DNA from: Rhizobium altiplani
GTDB taxonomy: Bacteria > Pseudomonadota > Alphaproteobacteria > Rhizobiales > Rhizobiaceae
Assembly (NCBI RefSeq): GCF_001542405.1
Contig: NZ_LNCD01000071.1
Coordinates: 1 to 33,587 of the forward strand
Direction of reading: 5' to 3'
Length of the DNA stretch: 33,587 bases
Shown here: in pieces, positions 9,575 to 18,861 of the stretch
Position numbering within the stretch: the first letter of the stretch is position 1
Layout of the letters: the number at the start of each line of letters is the position of its first letter
Made by a program: the position numbers and the translations under genes
The notes under the pieces: model-generated
The model's database searches: none
What the model was told of the DNA's origin: nothing
What the model saw: the letters and a program-made list of their open reading frames with translations, nothing else

Positions 9575-10866
9575 GCCTCAGCAATCGCCACGACAATCCT
9601 CCGCTTCTCGCCCGCGGCATTCTGGCACTGGTGGCCCTGGTCATTGCGAGCTTCGTCGCCTGGGCGGCGATTGCCGACATCAACGAGATCGCCCGCGGCG
9701 AGGGCAAGGTCATTCCGGTCTCGAAGACGCAGATCATCCAGTCCTCGGAGCCCGGCGTCGTCCAGCAGATCGCCGTCGTCCTCGGTCAGGTCGTTCGCAA
9801 GGGGCAGCTGCTCGTCCAGCTCGACAATACGACGACGACCTCCACCCTCGGTGAATCCGTTGCCAAGGCGCGTGCTCTGGGTGCCAAGGTGGCTCGATTG
9901 AAGCTCGAGGAGGCGGGCCAATACGACGCCGCGTTCGTCTGCCCCGAAGAAATCATGTCGGTCGCCAAGGACGTCTGCAGCAACGAGGAGAAGCTTTTCG
10001 CCGCCGATCGTGCCAGCTACCAGAACAAGCTCGGAGTCCTGCAGGAGCGCGTGCGCCAGCGCGAGAACGAGCTCAGTGAAGCCCACGCCAACATCGATCG
10101 CCTGGAGCAGAACATCGAAGGCGCCCAGCGCCAGTACGATCTCATTTTCCCTCTGGCGCAGAAGAAGCTGGTGGCGCAGACGGAAGTGCTGAAGACCGAG
10201 CGTGATCTCACCGACCAGAAGGGCCAGCTCAAGGTTTACCAGGAAAGCATCGACCGCCTGCAGGCTGCCGTGCAGGAAGCCAAGCTGCAGCTCGGCGATC
10301 TTGCCCTCGAACTGCGCCAGCAGGCGCTGACGGACAAGGCGCAGGCGCTGGCCGAACTTTCGGTCGTCGACGAGACCATCCGCGGCGCGTCCGACCGCGT
10401 CAAGCGCACCGACATCCGCTCGCCGGTCGACGGCATCGTCAATACGCTGGAGGTCAACACCATCGGCGCCTATGTCGACCCGGGCCGTGTCATCGCCGGC
10501 ATCGTTCCGACCGCTGATACGCTGCTGGTAGAAGCCAAGATTTCGCCGCGCGACGTCGCCTTCGTGCGCCGCGGCCAGCCTGCCGTCGTCAAGGTCACCG
10601 CCTACGACTTCTCGATCTTCGGCGGCCTTGAGGGCGTCGTCGAGAATATCTCCGCAGACAGTCTCGTGGAGAAGGAAAAGGGCGAGACCTACTATCTCGT
10701 ACAGGTCAAGACCGACAAGTCCGCGCTGGAGCGCAACGGCAAGTCCTATCCGATCATCCCCGGCATGGTTGCCTCGGTCGAGATCATGACCGGCAACAAG
10801 ACCGTGCTGAGCTACCTGATGAAGCCGATCAACAAGGCGCGCAGCGAAGCGCTGACGGAGCGATAG
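9571..10866 (+). CDS. HlyD-family membrane fusion protein of type I secretion (LapC-like)
   Basis: A 431-residue periplasmic adaptor that bridges the ABC ATPase and the TolC-like channel. One N-terminal transmembrane helix (about residues 13-33) precedes a beta-barrel/lipoyl half (VIPVSKTQIIQSSEPGVV), a long coiled coil (about 95-265), the second lipoyl half (DIRSPVDGIVNTL) and the C-terminal HlyD domain ending near PIIPGMVASVEI. The length is normal for HlyD/PrtE/LapC proteins. It is translationally coupled to the upstream ATPase, and its stop is one base from the next start. Confidence 0.94.
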   Translation: MSLSNRHDNPPLLARGILALVALVIASFVAWAAIADINEIARGEGKVIPVSKTQIIQSSEPGVVQQIAVVLGQVVRKGQLLVQLDNTTTTSTLGESVAKARALGAKVARLKLEEAGQYDAAFVCPEEIMSVAKDVCSNEEKLFAADRASYQNKLGVLQERVRQRENELSEAHANIDRLEQNIEGAQRQYDLIFPLAQKKLVAQTEVLKTERDLTDQKGQLKVYQESIDRLQAAVQEAKLQLGDLALELRQQALTDKAQALAELSVVDETIRGASDRVKRTDIRSPVDGIVNTLEVNTIGAYVDPGRVIAGIVPTADTLLVEAKISPRDVAFVRRGQPAVVKVTAYDFSIFGGLEGVVENISADSLVEKEKGETYYLVQVKTDKSALERNGKSYPIIPGMVASVEIMTGNKTVLSYLMKPINKARSEALTER

Positions 10867-10867
10867 G

Positions 10868-11527
10868 ATGCTGATCGTCAAGCCAGGCAGCAACGCACTC
10901 ACTGAACTCGAGCCGATCGAGGAGCCTTTGCCGGCCATCGGCGCCGATGAGATCGAGCCGCGCTTCCGGGCGGTCGTCGGTCGAGGCGGCGAGCGCCGCG
11001 GTATCCGCCTCGAGCGGATCTACTGGGATGGCCTCGGCCGCATGTCGTCTGCCGGCAAGATGAGCACGGCCGACCTCGTGCACTATACGGCCTCGCAGAT
11101 GCCGGAGTCCGGCAACCTCGCCTCGCTGCTGCGTGTGCTCAGCTTCAAGTGGGCGCTGCGCAGGCTGGATACCGTCGAAGACGCCTCGTCCATGGCAAAC
11201 GTCAACGCCATCATCCAGGCGTCGCCATCGCCGACGATTCTGCTGACGCAGGAAAAGAAGATCCAGCTCTTCAACGATCCCTTCCTGACCATGCTGCGCC
11301 AGCGGCTCCCGCTTGGCGATGCGGCGCAGTTGACGAAGAGCTTGCGCTTTTCGATCGATACGCAGATCGATGAGGCGATCGCCACGCTCTATCGCAACAG
11401 GGGCAAGACGCTGAACACCGGCTTCACCATTGCCGTCGGCTCGGCCTCGATGAAGGGCCAGATTAATCTGGCTCTCGCGCCAACGCACGAGAAGCCGATG
11501 CTGATCGGCTACGTCTCGCGTTACTGA
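10868..11527 (+). CDS. Ribbon-helix-helix plus PAS-like domain protein in the secretion operon
   Basis: A 219-residue protein, last gene of the secretion operon, one base after the adaptor stop. Residues about 42-98 (RGIRLERIYWDGL, then NLASLLRVLSFKWA) match the pattern of the alphaproteobacterial RHH_4 ribbon-helix-helix family (RLE.xFW.aL ... NLssaLRvf). Residues about 108-219 resemble a PAS fold (SPTILLTQEKKIQLFNDPFL, with a C-terminal beta strand). No signal peptide or transmembrane segment is seen, so it should be cytoplasmic. A sensor-regulator of the operon or adhesin gene is a reasonable guess but not shown. A terminator follows immediately. Confidence 0.7.
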   Translation: MLIVKPGSNALTELEPIEEPLPAIGADEIEPRFRAVVGRGGERRGIRLERIYWDGLGRMSSAGKMSTADLVHYTASQMPESGNLASLLRVLSFKWALRRLDTVEDASSMANVNAIIQASPSPTILLTQEKKIQLFNDPFLTMLRQRLPLGDAAQLTKSLRFSIDTQIDEAIATLYRNRGKTLNTGFTIAVGSASMKGQINLALAPTHEKPMLIGYVSRY

Positions 11528-11547
11528 CCAGCAAATCTCAGACATGA

Positions 11548-11576
11548 AAAAGGCGACTGAGGTTCAGCCGCCTTTT
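11548..11576. terminator. Bidirectional terminator between convergent genes
   Basis: Arms AAAAGGCGACTGA and TCAGCCGCCTTTT pair with one mismatch around a GGT loop. A-rich and T-rich flanks allow use from both sides. It lies between the end of the secretion operon and the LapG-like gene. Confidence 0.8.
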
Positions 11577-11598
11577 CCCTGCATCTTGCCGGCGATTT

Positions 11599-12555
11599 TC
11601 AGAACGTCGTGCCTTCGCCTGGAGCGACCTTTTCGAGTGGCAATGCCGAGGCAACCTGCTTGGCGCCGGTGCGTGTTCCGTGCAGGTAGCCCTTGCCATC
11701 CGCGATCGAGTAGAGCGGCACATAGTCGGGCAGCCTGGTATCCAGTAGAACCTCGTCACGCATGTTGTCGAGAATGAAGCGGTTGCCGTTCACCGCGACA
11801 GAAAGCACCGCGTGGTAGAAGTGGCGCTTCTGATCGAACAGGACAATGACGGACATGTCCTTGAGCTCGACGCCTTCGGCGTGCAGCGCGGCCATCTTCA
11901 GGATCGCGAAGTCCTCGCAATCGCCCTGCTGGCGTGAGAGCGTTTCGGCGGGCGTCGCCCAGTAGTCGGCCACCTTGTAGGTGTCGATGTCGCGGCTATA
12001 GCGGATCGTGTGATTGATCGTGATGTTGACCGCGTTCAGCTTGTCGCGGATCGAGGACTGCAACGTCTTGCTGAAGGCAACCTTGATCGCGGTCGCGGCC
12101 TCCGAGCACTTACCTGCGCTGCAGTCAATGGCTGTCCCATCGGCTATTTCCGACAGGGACGGTTCGAGCTTCTTCAGGGCAGCCAGTCGTTTGAACGGAA
12201 TGGCGACCGTCCCGAAAGCGGCGCTGCCCCCCGGCGCGGCGATCGCCGGCCGTGCGACTGGCTGCGTCGGGGCGACGCTCTCGTTCACCCAGCCTGCCGG
12301 CTCGGGCTGCAGTGAGCGCGTCAGCGCGGCAACGTCGATGGTTCCGATGCTTTTCGTCGCCAGCGCGAGGAGATTGGCGACGCTGCCGAACGTCAATGCG
12401 ACGGCTGTATCAGCCGCGAGGTCAACGGAGTAGATCGCGCCTGACATTTGCGAAGGCGGCAATACGGATGCCGCCGAAATATTCGGTGCAAATGCGGCTG
12501 AAAATGCAGACAAAGTAAAAGCAGCGATGTTGCTTGTTTTTATACTGCGCTTCAT
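11599..12555 (-). CDS. LapG-like periplasmic transglutaminase-like cysteine protease (BTLCP)
   Basis: A 318-residue protein with an N-terminal export signal (about residues 1-29) and a C-terminal bacterial transglutaminase-like cysteine proteinase domain (COG3672/DUF920 type). The catalytic triad is visible: Cys213 in QGDCED, His248 in FYHAVL and Asp263 in ILDN. The spacing (35 and 15 residues) is close to that of LapG. The acidic residues flanking the Cys (Asp212, Glu214) correspond to LapG calcium ligands. LapG proteins clip large adhesins off the surface when c-di-GMP is low. The gene's position next to an RTX adhesin and its exporter supports that role here, although its target site is not in the window. 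The stretch of about 100 residues between signal and domain is longer than in Pseudomonas LapG. Confidence 0.85.
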   Translation of the reverse strand: MKRSIKTSNIAAFTLSAFSAAFAPNISAASVLPPSQMSGAIYSVDLAADTAVALTFGSVANLLALATKSIGTIDVAALTRSLQPEPAGWVNESVAPTQPVARPAIAAPGGSAAFGTVAIPFKRLAALKKLEPSLSEIADGTAIDCSAGKCSEAATAIKVAFSKTLQSSIRDKLNAVNITINHTIRYSRDIDTYKVADYWATPAETLSRQQGDCEDFAILKMAALHAEGVELKDMSVIVLFDQKRHFYHAVLSVAVNGNRFILDNMRDEVLLDTRLPDYVPLYSIADGKGYLHGTRTGAKQVASALPLEKVAPGEGTTF

Positions 12556-12784
12556 GGATCGCGGTCTCTCGTTGGCTGCGAGAACCGTATAAAAAATCTA
12601 TAAAAATCAGGTATTTAAGCATAGATAAGGTTGGGATAAATTATCTGTTCAAAAGAACATAAAAGTTTAGTGTGCCCGTCAACCAAGTTTGGGCGAAGGG
12701 TTTGCTTTCCGGTGTTGCCTGTGCAGATATAAAATCCTGTCAAACGGCCGGAAAAGGCCGCGATTGCGAGTAGTGGGGGAACAG

Positions 12785-14032
12785 GTGACAGTGCAGTCAA
12801 TCGAGCCGGTGCAAGGCTCGCATGGTTTACGCTCGACACGGCAAGTGTCGCTTTCGGAAGGCGCCGGTCCCCTCAAACTCATCAAATCCGTTCTCGCAAT
12901 GTCGATCGTCGTCGCCTGCGGCGTGGTCTCGGGCTGCCAGTCCGACGTCGATGGCATCGCCAAGAACGTGAAGACCAACGACATCAAGGCACCTTCGAGC
13001 GAAGTCGAGGAAAATTTCGGAGAAACGGGAGCGGAGATCACGCTGCTGCTCCCCAAAGGCACGACCGGCATCTATGAGGGTGCTGCGCGTGACGTGCGCG
13101 ACGGTGCCGGCCTCGGCGTCGGCGAACTCGGCGGCAACCAGGTCTTCGTGAAGGTTGTCGACGTGGCCTCCGGCGCTCCAGCCGCCGCGACTGCCGTCAG
13201 CGAGGCGAGGGCGCGCGGTTCCGTTATGCTCGTCAGCTACGCATCGCCTGCCGTCACATCAGCTATCGCTGCGGTCCCGGCTGACCAGCGGCCGGCTTTG
13301 CTCAATCTGGGCGTGCCGGTTCCGCCCACATCGGGCAATGTCTACAACTTCGTTTCCGATGAGATCGACAGCGCCATTGAAGGCGTGCAGGCAGCCTCTG
13401 CCAGCGGCCACAAGAAGGTGCTGGTTTTCGCCCAAAGCGATTTTCCGGCTGCTGACGAGGCCCGGTTGGCAGGCGCCATCCAGGTCGGCGGCGGTACGTA
13501 TCTCGGCCTTGCCCGCTACGATCTGACGGACGCCGCCGCCGCTGATGCGGTCAAGAGGGCGGGCGCCAATCTGCAGAATGCCGACACCGTGCTCGTGCTC
13601 GGGAAAACGGTGATCACCACGACGATCGCCGGCGCCGTAAAAGCCAGCGGTAAGACGAACGTCACCTTCGTCGGCACCAGCGCTTGGCCGCCGCAGACGT
13701 ATACGGATCCCTCGGTGGCAGGCACGGTGATTGCCATGGTCGAGCCCGAGGGCGCGACGATGATCGCCGACCGCTACCAGCGGCACTACAAGCGCACGCT
13801 CTCCACCGACGCGGCTTACAGCTACGACGCTGTTGCCGTTGTCTCTGGCATTGTCCGGACAAAGGGACCGGAGGGAATGAACGCACAGAACCTGACCAGC
13901 AAGGTCGGCTTCCGCGGCGTGACCGGCCTCTTCAGGCTGACGCCGGCGGGTACCGTGGAGCGCAAGATGAGCCTTTATTCCCTTAACGGCGGCAAGCTCA
14001 GCCTGCTCGGTGCCACGCCGGCCTCGTTCTGA
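12785..14032 (+). CDS. LpoA-like / type 1 periplasmic-binding-fold lipoprotein
   Basis: About 415 residues from GTG 12785, chosen because GGGGGA lies 4 nt upstream; the frame is open earlier, and GTG 12791 or 12845 are alternatives. A lipobox VSGC (Cys codon 12935) predicts a lipoprotein, though the signal is long (50 residues) from this start. The remainder is a type 1 periplasmic binding fold (ITLLLPKG at the start of the domain, YSYDAV near the end), as in ABC amino-acid receptors and the LpoA penicillin-binding-protein activator. No ABC permease genes are adjacent, so a cell-wall (LpoA-like) role is more likely than solute uptake; this is inference. Confidence 0.8.
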   Translation: MTVQSIEPVQGSHGLRSTRQVSLSEGAGPLKLIKSVLAMSIVVACGVVSGCQSDVDGIAKNVKTNDIKAPSSEVEENFGETGAEITLLLPKGTTGIYEGAARDVRDGAGLGVGELGGNQVFVKVVDVASGAPAAATAVSEARARGSVMLVSYASPAVTSAIAAVPADQRPALLNLGVPVPPTSGNVYNFVSDEIDSAIEGVQAASASGHKKVLVFAQSDFPAADEARLAGAIQVGGGTYLGLARYDLTDAAAADAVKRAGANLQNADTVLVLGKTVITTTIAGAVKASGKTNVTFVGTSAWPPQTYTDPSVAGTVIAMVEPEGATMIADRYQRHYKRTLSTDAAYSYDAVAVVSGIVRTKGPEGMNAQNLTSKVGFRGVTGLFRLTPAGTVERKMSLYSLNGGKLSLLGATPASF

Positions 14033-14225
14033 TACCCCACACACTTGGACATCGGACCGTATGCGTCCGCCTTCACCAAGCGCCGTGCTAAGCGCTTAGA
14101 GACCTGGCCGGCAGGTGCTTCGCCCGGCAAACGGAGGGGTAGTTGCCGCGCCGCCATTGTCTCCTGCCAATCAGGAGTCAGGGCACGAATTCACGTCAAA
14201 CGGCCAGGCAGCATATCCTATGCTC

Positions 14226-14666
14226 TCACTTGGCGGCCTTGTCGGTGCCAAGTAGGTAGCCTCCGTCCCAGTGATAGATCTGCTTGTCGTCGACCGTGAC
14301 CTTGACGACCGCCTGGAAACCGGCGAGCGTCCCGCTGCCGGCATGAAACGCACAGGTTCCTTGCATTGGGCTGGCGGTGTCGTAGGTGACGCAGTACCCG
14401 ACCGCCGTGTCTCCGTTTCCGACGGCAATAACAGCCGTGCTACTGCCGAAAAGGGGACTGCCGGTCACCGGCCCATAGTACAAGATCTTGGTACCCGCCG
14501 GGATCGCCGCCAGGTTCGATTCCGTAATCGTGCAGAAGCTCGGAGTCTCGCCGGTGTACTGGCTACATTCCTTAGAGATCTTGAGTGGTTGCATAGAGGG
14601 CGCCGCATGCGCCACGGACGCTAGTACCAGGATGGCACCAGCCGACAGGATCAACAATCTGCTCAT
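14226..14666 (-). CDS. Small secreted protein, unknown function
   Basis: A 146-residue protein with a clear Sec signal peptide (residues 1-21, ending A-H-A) and a beta-rich mature part with four cysteines (in KECSQ, SFCTI, GYCVT, GTCAF). The pattern GTCAFHAGSGTLAGFQAVVKV and a terminal HWDGGYLL vaguely recall allene-oxide-cyclase/dirigent-like barrels, but I cannot assign a family. GGGGGA stands 8-9 nt before ATG 14666. It is monocistronic, on the opposite strand to its upstream neighbour. Confidence 0.7.
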   Translation of the reverse strand: MSRLLILSAGAILVLASVAHAAPSMQPLKISKECSQYTGETPSFCTITESNLAAIPAGTKILYYGPVTGSPLFGSSTAVIAVGNGDTAVGYCVTYDTASPMQGTCAFHAGSGTLAGFQAVVKVTVDDKQIYHWDGGYLLGTDKAAK

Positions 14667-14786
14667 TGCCTAGTCCCCCAGTCGAATGGTGTCGAGAACT
14701 CTACTCTCTATCGCCTCTCCTCGCAATTCGCTGCTTGGTCCAGGGAGCGCCGTCCGCGACGCCGCCGACTTGCATGAGTCCGGACC

Positions 14787-16307
<1,521 letters not shown>

Positions 16308-16432
16308 GATCTTGCTCTGGTCTTGCCGAGCGATCACACGGGCGAGGGCATGCAGCCTTCATCGCGTGCGTGTGCTTCGAGCTCGGTGGATGAGTATTGC
16401 AGACGGGCGAATGCCCAAACTGCTGCCACGAG

Positions 16433-16500
16433 GGGCAGACCAGGGAAGAGAGTTTGTGAGAAACGGTCTCTGGTCAGCCCTGCAAACGCATTTGCAGGGC
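16433..16500 (-). promoter_or_regulatory. Candidate attenuator: overlapping alternative hairpins before the ABC-F gene
   Basis: Read on the minus strand. Hairpin 1 pairs GCCCTGCAAA (16500-16491) with TTTGCAGGGC (16486-16477), a perfect 10-bp stem with a TGCG loop inside the last codons of the leader ORF. Hairpin 2 pairs GGGCTGACCAG (16480-16470) with CTGGTCTGCCC (16443-16433), with one mismatch. The two share GGGC at 16480-16477 and exclude each other. The distal arm of hairpin 2 also contains CTGGTCT, complementary to AGACCAG (16323-16317), which overlaps the likely Shine-Dalgarno of the ABC-F gene. No U-run follows hairpin 1, so translational control is favoured over intrinsic termination. 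The whole gap 16308-16711 holds this leader and no other gene. Confidence 0.6.
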
Positions 16501-16548
16501 GTTGACGGGGCCACGTTGCCGGTTGAACCGGAAATAGAAATTTTGCAC
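16474..16548 (-). CDS. 24-residue leader peptide of the ABC-F gene
   Basis: A GTG at 16548 is preceded by a very strong Shine-Dalgarno (AAGGAGG, spacing 5 nt) and opens a 24-codon frame ending in TGA at 16474. The peptide begins MQNFYFRFNRQRG and ends with LQMRLQG; aromatic and basic residues fill the N-terminal half. The stop lies within the second arm of a strong hairpin. A possible promoter (TTGCAT 16608-16603, 17 nt, TATTTC 16585-16580) sits just upstream. The first 20 nt before the GTG contain no competing start. It is interpreted as a regulatory leader whose translation controls the ABC-F gene 166 nt downstream. Confidence 0.6.
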   Translation of the reverse strand: MQNFYFRFNRQRGPVNALQMRLQG

Positions 16549-16711
16549 GCGACCCTCCTTTCTCTTTGAGCGCATAGGAGAAATAGCATTGCTAACCCAG
16601 GAATGCAACCAAAGCGCTTGTGCTGCGCGGTCGCGCTCCCGAACTTGCATTGGGCAGCGTGGTTGCTGTAAGCGGCTCGACAGGTATTCTTAAAATTCCA
16701 GGAGAGACGCC

Positions 16712-17014
16712 ATGGCAGGCGGTGACGACGATTACGTTTATGATGAAGTGACGGGCGAATGGCGTCCGGCTTCGGAAATGGCTGCCGCGGTCGCACAGGC
16801 CGCTGAGGTTCGGGATGCTGCCGGAAACGTCCTGAAGGACGGCGATTCCGTCGCCCTCATCAAGGACCTGAAGGTGAAGGGGGCCAATCAGACCCTGAAG
16901 CAGGGCACGGTTATCCGATCGATCCGTTTGACGGATAACCCGGAAGAGATCGACTGTCGCCACGACACCATCAAGGGCCTTGTCTTGCGTACGGAGTTCG
17001 TCCGCAAGCGTTGA
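16712..17014 (+). CDS. PhnA/YjdM-like protein lacking the zinc ribbon
   Basis: A 100-residue protein. Residues about 32-100 (RDAAGNVLKDGDSVALIKDLKVKG..., then DCRHD and LRTEFVRK) match the C-terminal PhnA/YjdM domain. The N-terminal zinc ribbon usual in the family (two CxxC pairs) is absent; instead there is a short acidic stretch, DDDYVYDEVTGEW. AGGAGA lies 7 nt before ATG 16712. Despite the historic name, family members are not shown to act in phosphonate use, so the function is unknown. It is divergent from the ABC-F leader and convergent with the HerA-like gene. Confidence 0.8.
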   Translation: MAGGDDDYVYDEVTGEWRPASEMAAAVAQAAEVRDAAGNVLKDGDSVALIKDLKVKGANQTLKQGTVIRSIRLTDNPEEIDCRHDTIKGLVLRTEFVRKR

Positions 17015-17042
17015 GCGCGTGACGGGCAGAAGATTTCGCGGG

Positions 17043-17071
17043 GCGGAACGAGGGCGATAGCCCCCTTCCGC
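17043..17071. terminator. Hairpin between convergent genes
   Basis: Stem GCGGAA / TTCCGC is extended by GGG / CCC, directly abutting the HerA-like stop at 17072. No clear U-tract follows, so terminator function is only likely from the position. Confidence 0.4.
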
Positions 17072-18631
17072 TCAGCGCTTCAAACTTCCGAGGATGCCGC
17101 GCACCAGGGCCCGGCCGACCTGTGTCGCCACCGTACGGGCCACGCTCTTCATCGCCGCTTCCACGACCGTTTCGCGCTGGTAGCCGGAGGAGCGGGCGCG
17201 GCCCTGGCTCTTGGCCTGCGGTTCGGTCTCATCATCGCCGAAGCCCGGCAGTGTCCAGCGGCCCGAGGCGCTGCCCTCGGTCGGCTCGGTCGGCTGCACC
17301 TGCTTGGCTGCATCGGAGTCGGATGCCTTCTTGGCGCGCGCCGCCAGAATCTCGAAGGCGGATTCACGATCGAGATCTTCGTCGTAGACCCCGAGCACCG
17401 GGCTCTTATCCATGACCTGCTGGCGCTCCGGATCGGTCAACGGGCCGACGCGTCCGGACGGCGGGCGCACCAGCGTCCGCTCGACGATCGAGGGTGAGCC
17501 CTTCGCCTCCAGTGTCGACACCAGCGCTTCGCCAGTGCCGAGCGTGGTGATGACGGTGGCGCAGTCGAAGGCAGGGTTGGGACGGAAGGTGTCCGCCGCT
17601 GTCCTCACAGCCTTCTGCTCGCGCGGCGAATAGGCGCGCAGCGCATGTTGCACCCGGTTGCCGAGCTGCGCGAGGACGGTTTCCGGCACATCGAGCGGGT
17701 TCTGCGTCACGAAATAGACGCCGACCCCCTTCGAGCGGATAAGGCGCACGACTTGTTCGACGCGCTCGATCAGCACCTTCGGCGCGTCGTTGAAGAGCAG
17801 GTGCGCCTCGTCGAAGAAGAAGACGAGGTTCGGCTTCTCCGGGTCGCCCACCTCCGGCAGCTCCTCGAAGAGCTCGGACAGCAGCCACAGCAGGAAGGTC
17901 GCGTAGAGCCGCGGGTTCATCATCAGCTTGTCGGCGGCGAGCACGGAAATCTGGCCATAGCCGCGGTTGTTGGTCCGCATGATGTCGGTGATCTTGAGCG
18001 CCGGTTCGCCGAAGAAGTGTTCGGCGCCCTGCTGTTCCAGCACAAGGAGGCCACGCTGGATCGAGGCAACCGACGCCTTCGAGATCAGGCCGAACTGGCT
18101 GGAGAGCTCGGTTGCGTTCTCCGCCATGTAGTTCAGCAGAGAGGAGAAGTCCTTGAGGTCGAGCAGGGGGAGGCCGCCCTGGTCGGCGAGCTTGAAGGCG
18201 ATGTTGATGACGCCCTCCTGCGGCTCGGAGGCGTCCATCAGCCGCGCGAGCAGCAGCGGTCCCATTTCGGCAATGGTGGTGCGGACGCGGTGGCCCTTCG
18301 CACCGAAGAGATCCCAGAAGATGACCGGGAACTGGTCGAATTCGTAATCGTCGAAGCCGATCTGCTCGGCGCGCTTGGTCAGAAAATCCTTTGGTTCGCC
18401 TTTTGCCGCGATACCGGAGAGGTCGCCCTTGATGTCGGCGCAGAAGACCGGCACGCCAGCCCTCGAAAAGCCCTCGGCCAGCACCTGCAGCGTCACCGTC
18501 TTGCCGGTGCCGGTTGCGCCCGTTACCAGGCCGTGGCGATTTCCGAATTTCAGGTCGAGATATTCCGGCTTGTTGATGCTGTCATCCGGATTGCGGCTGA
18601 CGCCGACGAAAATCTTGCCATCCTCGAGCAT
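17072..18631 (-). CDS. HerA-like bipolar DNA helicase / ATPase (DUF853)
   Basis: 519 residues from ATG 18631, preferred because CAGGGAGAA lies about 8 nt upstream; the frame is open further to 18748. It contains Walker A GATGTGKTVT (about residues 36-45), Walker B LVFFFDEAH near residue 270 and downstream sensor and arginine-finger regions, as in the stand-alone HerA/DUF853 ATPases of Proteobacteria. The C-terminal about 90 residues are polar and low-complexity, ending in a short amphipathic RTVATQVGRALVRGILGSLKR-like tail (17072-17140). Members are predicted hexameric DNA translocases, but their cellular job is not settled. No NurA nuclease is adjacent. Confidence 0.88.
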   Translation of the reverse strand: MLEDGKIFVGVSRNPDDSINKPEYLDLKFGNRHGLVTGATGTGKTVTLQVLAEGFSRAGVPVFCADIKGDLSGIAAKGEPKDFLTKRAEQIGFDDYEFDQFPVIFWDLFGAKGHRVRTTIAEMGPLLLARLMDASEPQEGVINIAFKLADQGGLPLLDLKDFSSLLNYMAENATELSSQFGLISKASVASIQRGLLVLEQQGAEHFFGEPALKITDIMRTNNRGYGQISVLAADKLMMNPRLYATFLLWLLSELFEELPEVGDPEKPNLVFFFDEAHLLFNDAPKVLIERVEQVVRLIRSKGVGVYFVTQNPLDVPETVLAQLGNRVQHALRAYSPREQKAVRTAADTFRPNPAFDCATVITTLGTGEALVSTLEAKGSPSIVERTLVRPPSGRVGPLTDPERQQVMDKSPVLGVYDEDLDRESAFEILAARAKKASDSDAAKQVQPTEPTEGSASGRWTLPGFGDDETEPQAKSQGRARSSGYQRETVVEAAMKSVARTVATQVGRALVRGILGSLKR

Positions 18632-18829
18632 TTCGAAAATTCTCCCTGCGGCTGTCGGCGCCGATTGCGTCAAAATGCGGAGCGTCGTTTCCGCATGGTC
18701 ATTGTAATATCGCTTCCCTGTTATAAGCAGGGAGCCCGATGCGGACAACTGTCTGCATTAAAAGGAAAAGTAGGATAAAGCCTGCTTTTGCGGCAGGCGG
18801 CTTGAGTTGCCCGGAAAGTTCGACTAACG

Positions 18830-18845
18830 TTGACGTTAACGTCAA
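18830..18845. promoter_or_regulatory. Perfect 16-bp palindrome TTGACGTTAACGTCAA
   Basis: A perfect dyad 16 bp upstream of the ATG at 18862, in the gap between two divergent genes. It resembles operators described for MerR-family regulators such as LiuR (TTnACGTnnACGTnAA type); the match is from memory and no such regulator is in the window. Confidence 0.55.
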
Positions 18846-18861
18846 AAATAGGAGGCTGACA

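Noticed and set aside
14033..14225. Possible small RNA with hairpins (AAGCGC/GCGCTT and GCCGG/CCGGC around 14080-14155)
   Set aside because: The stems are only 5-6 bp, there is no terminator-like end, and they match no RNA I recognise.
16477..16500. Hairpin in the ABC-F leader as an intrinsic terminator
   Set aside because: The stem is strong but is followed by TGACCAGAGACC, not a U-run; termination would need the competing structures or Rho.
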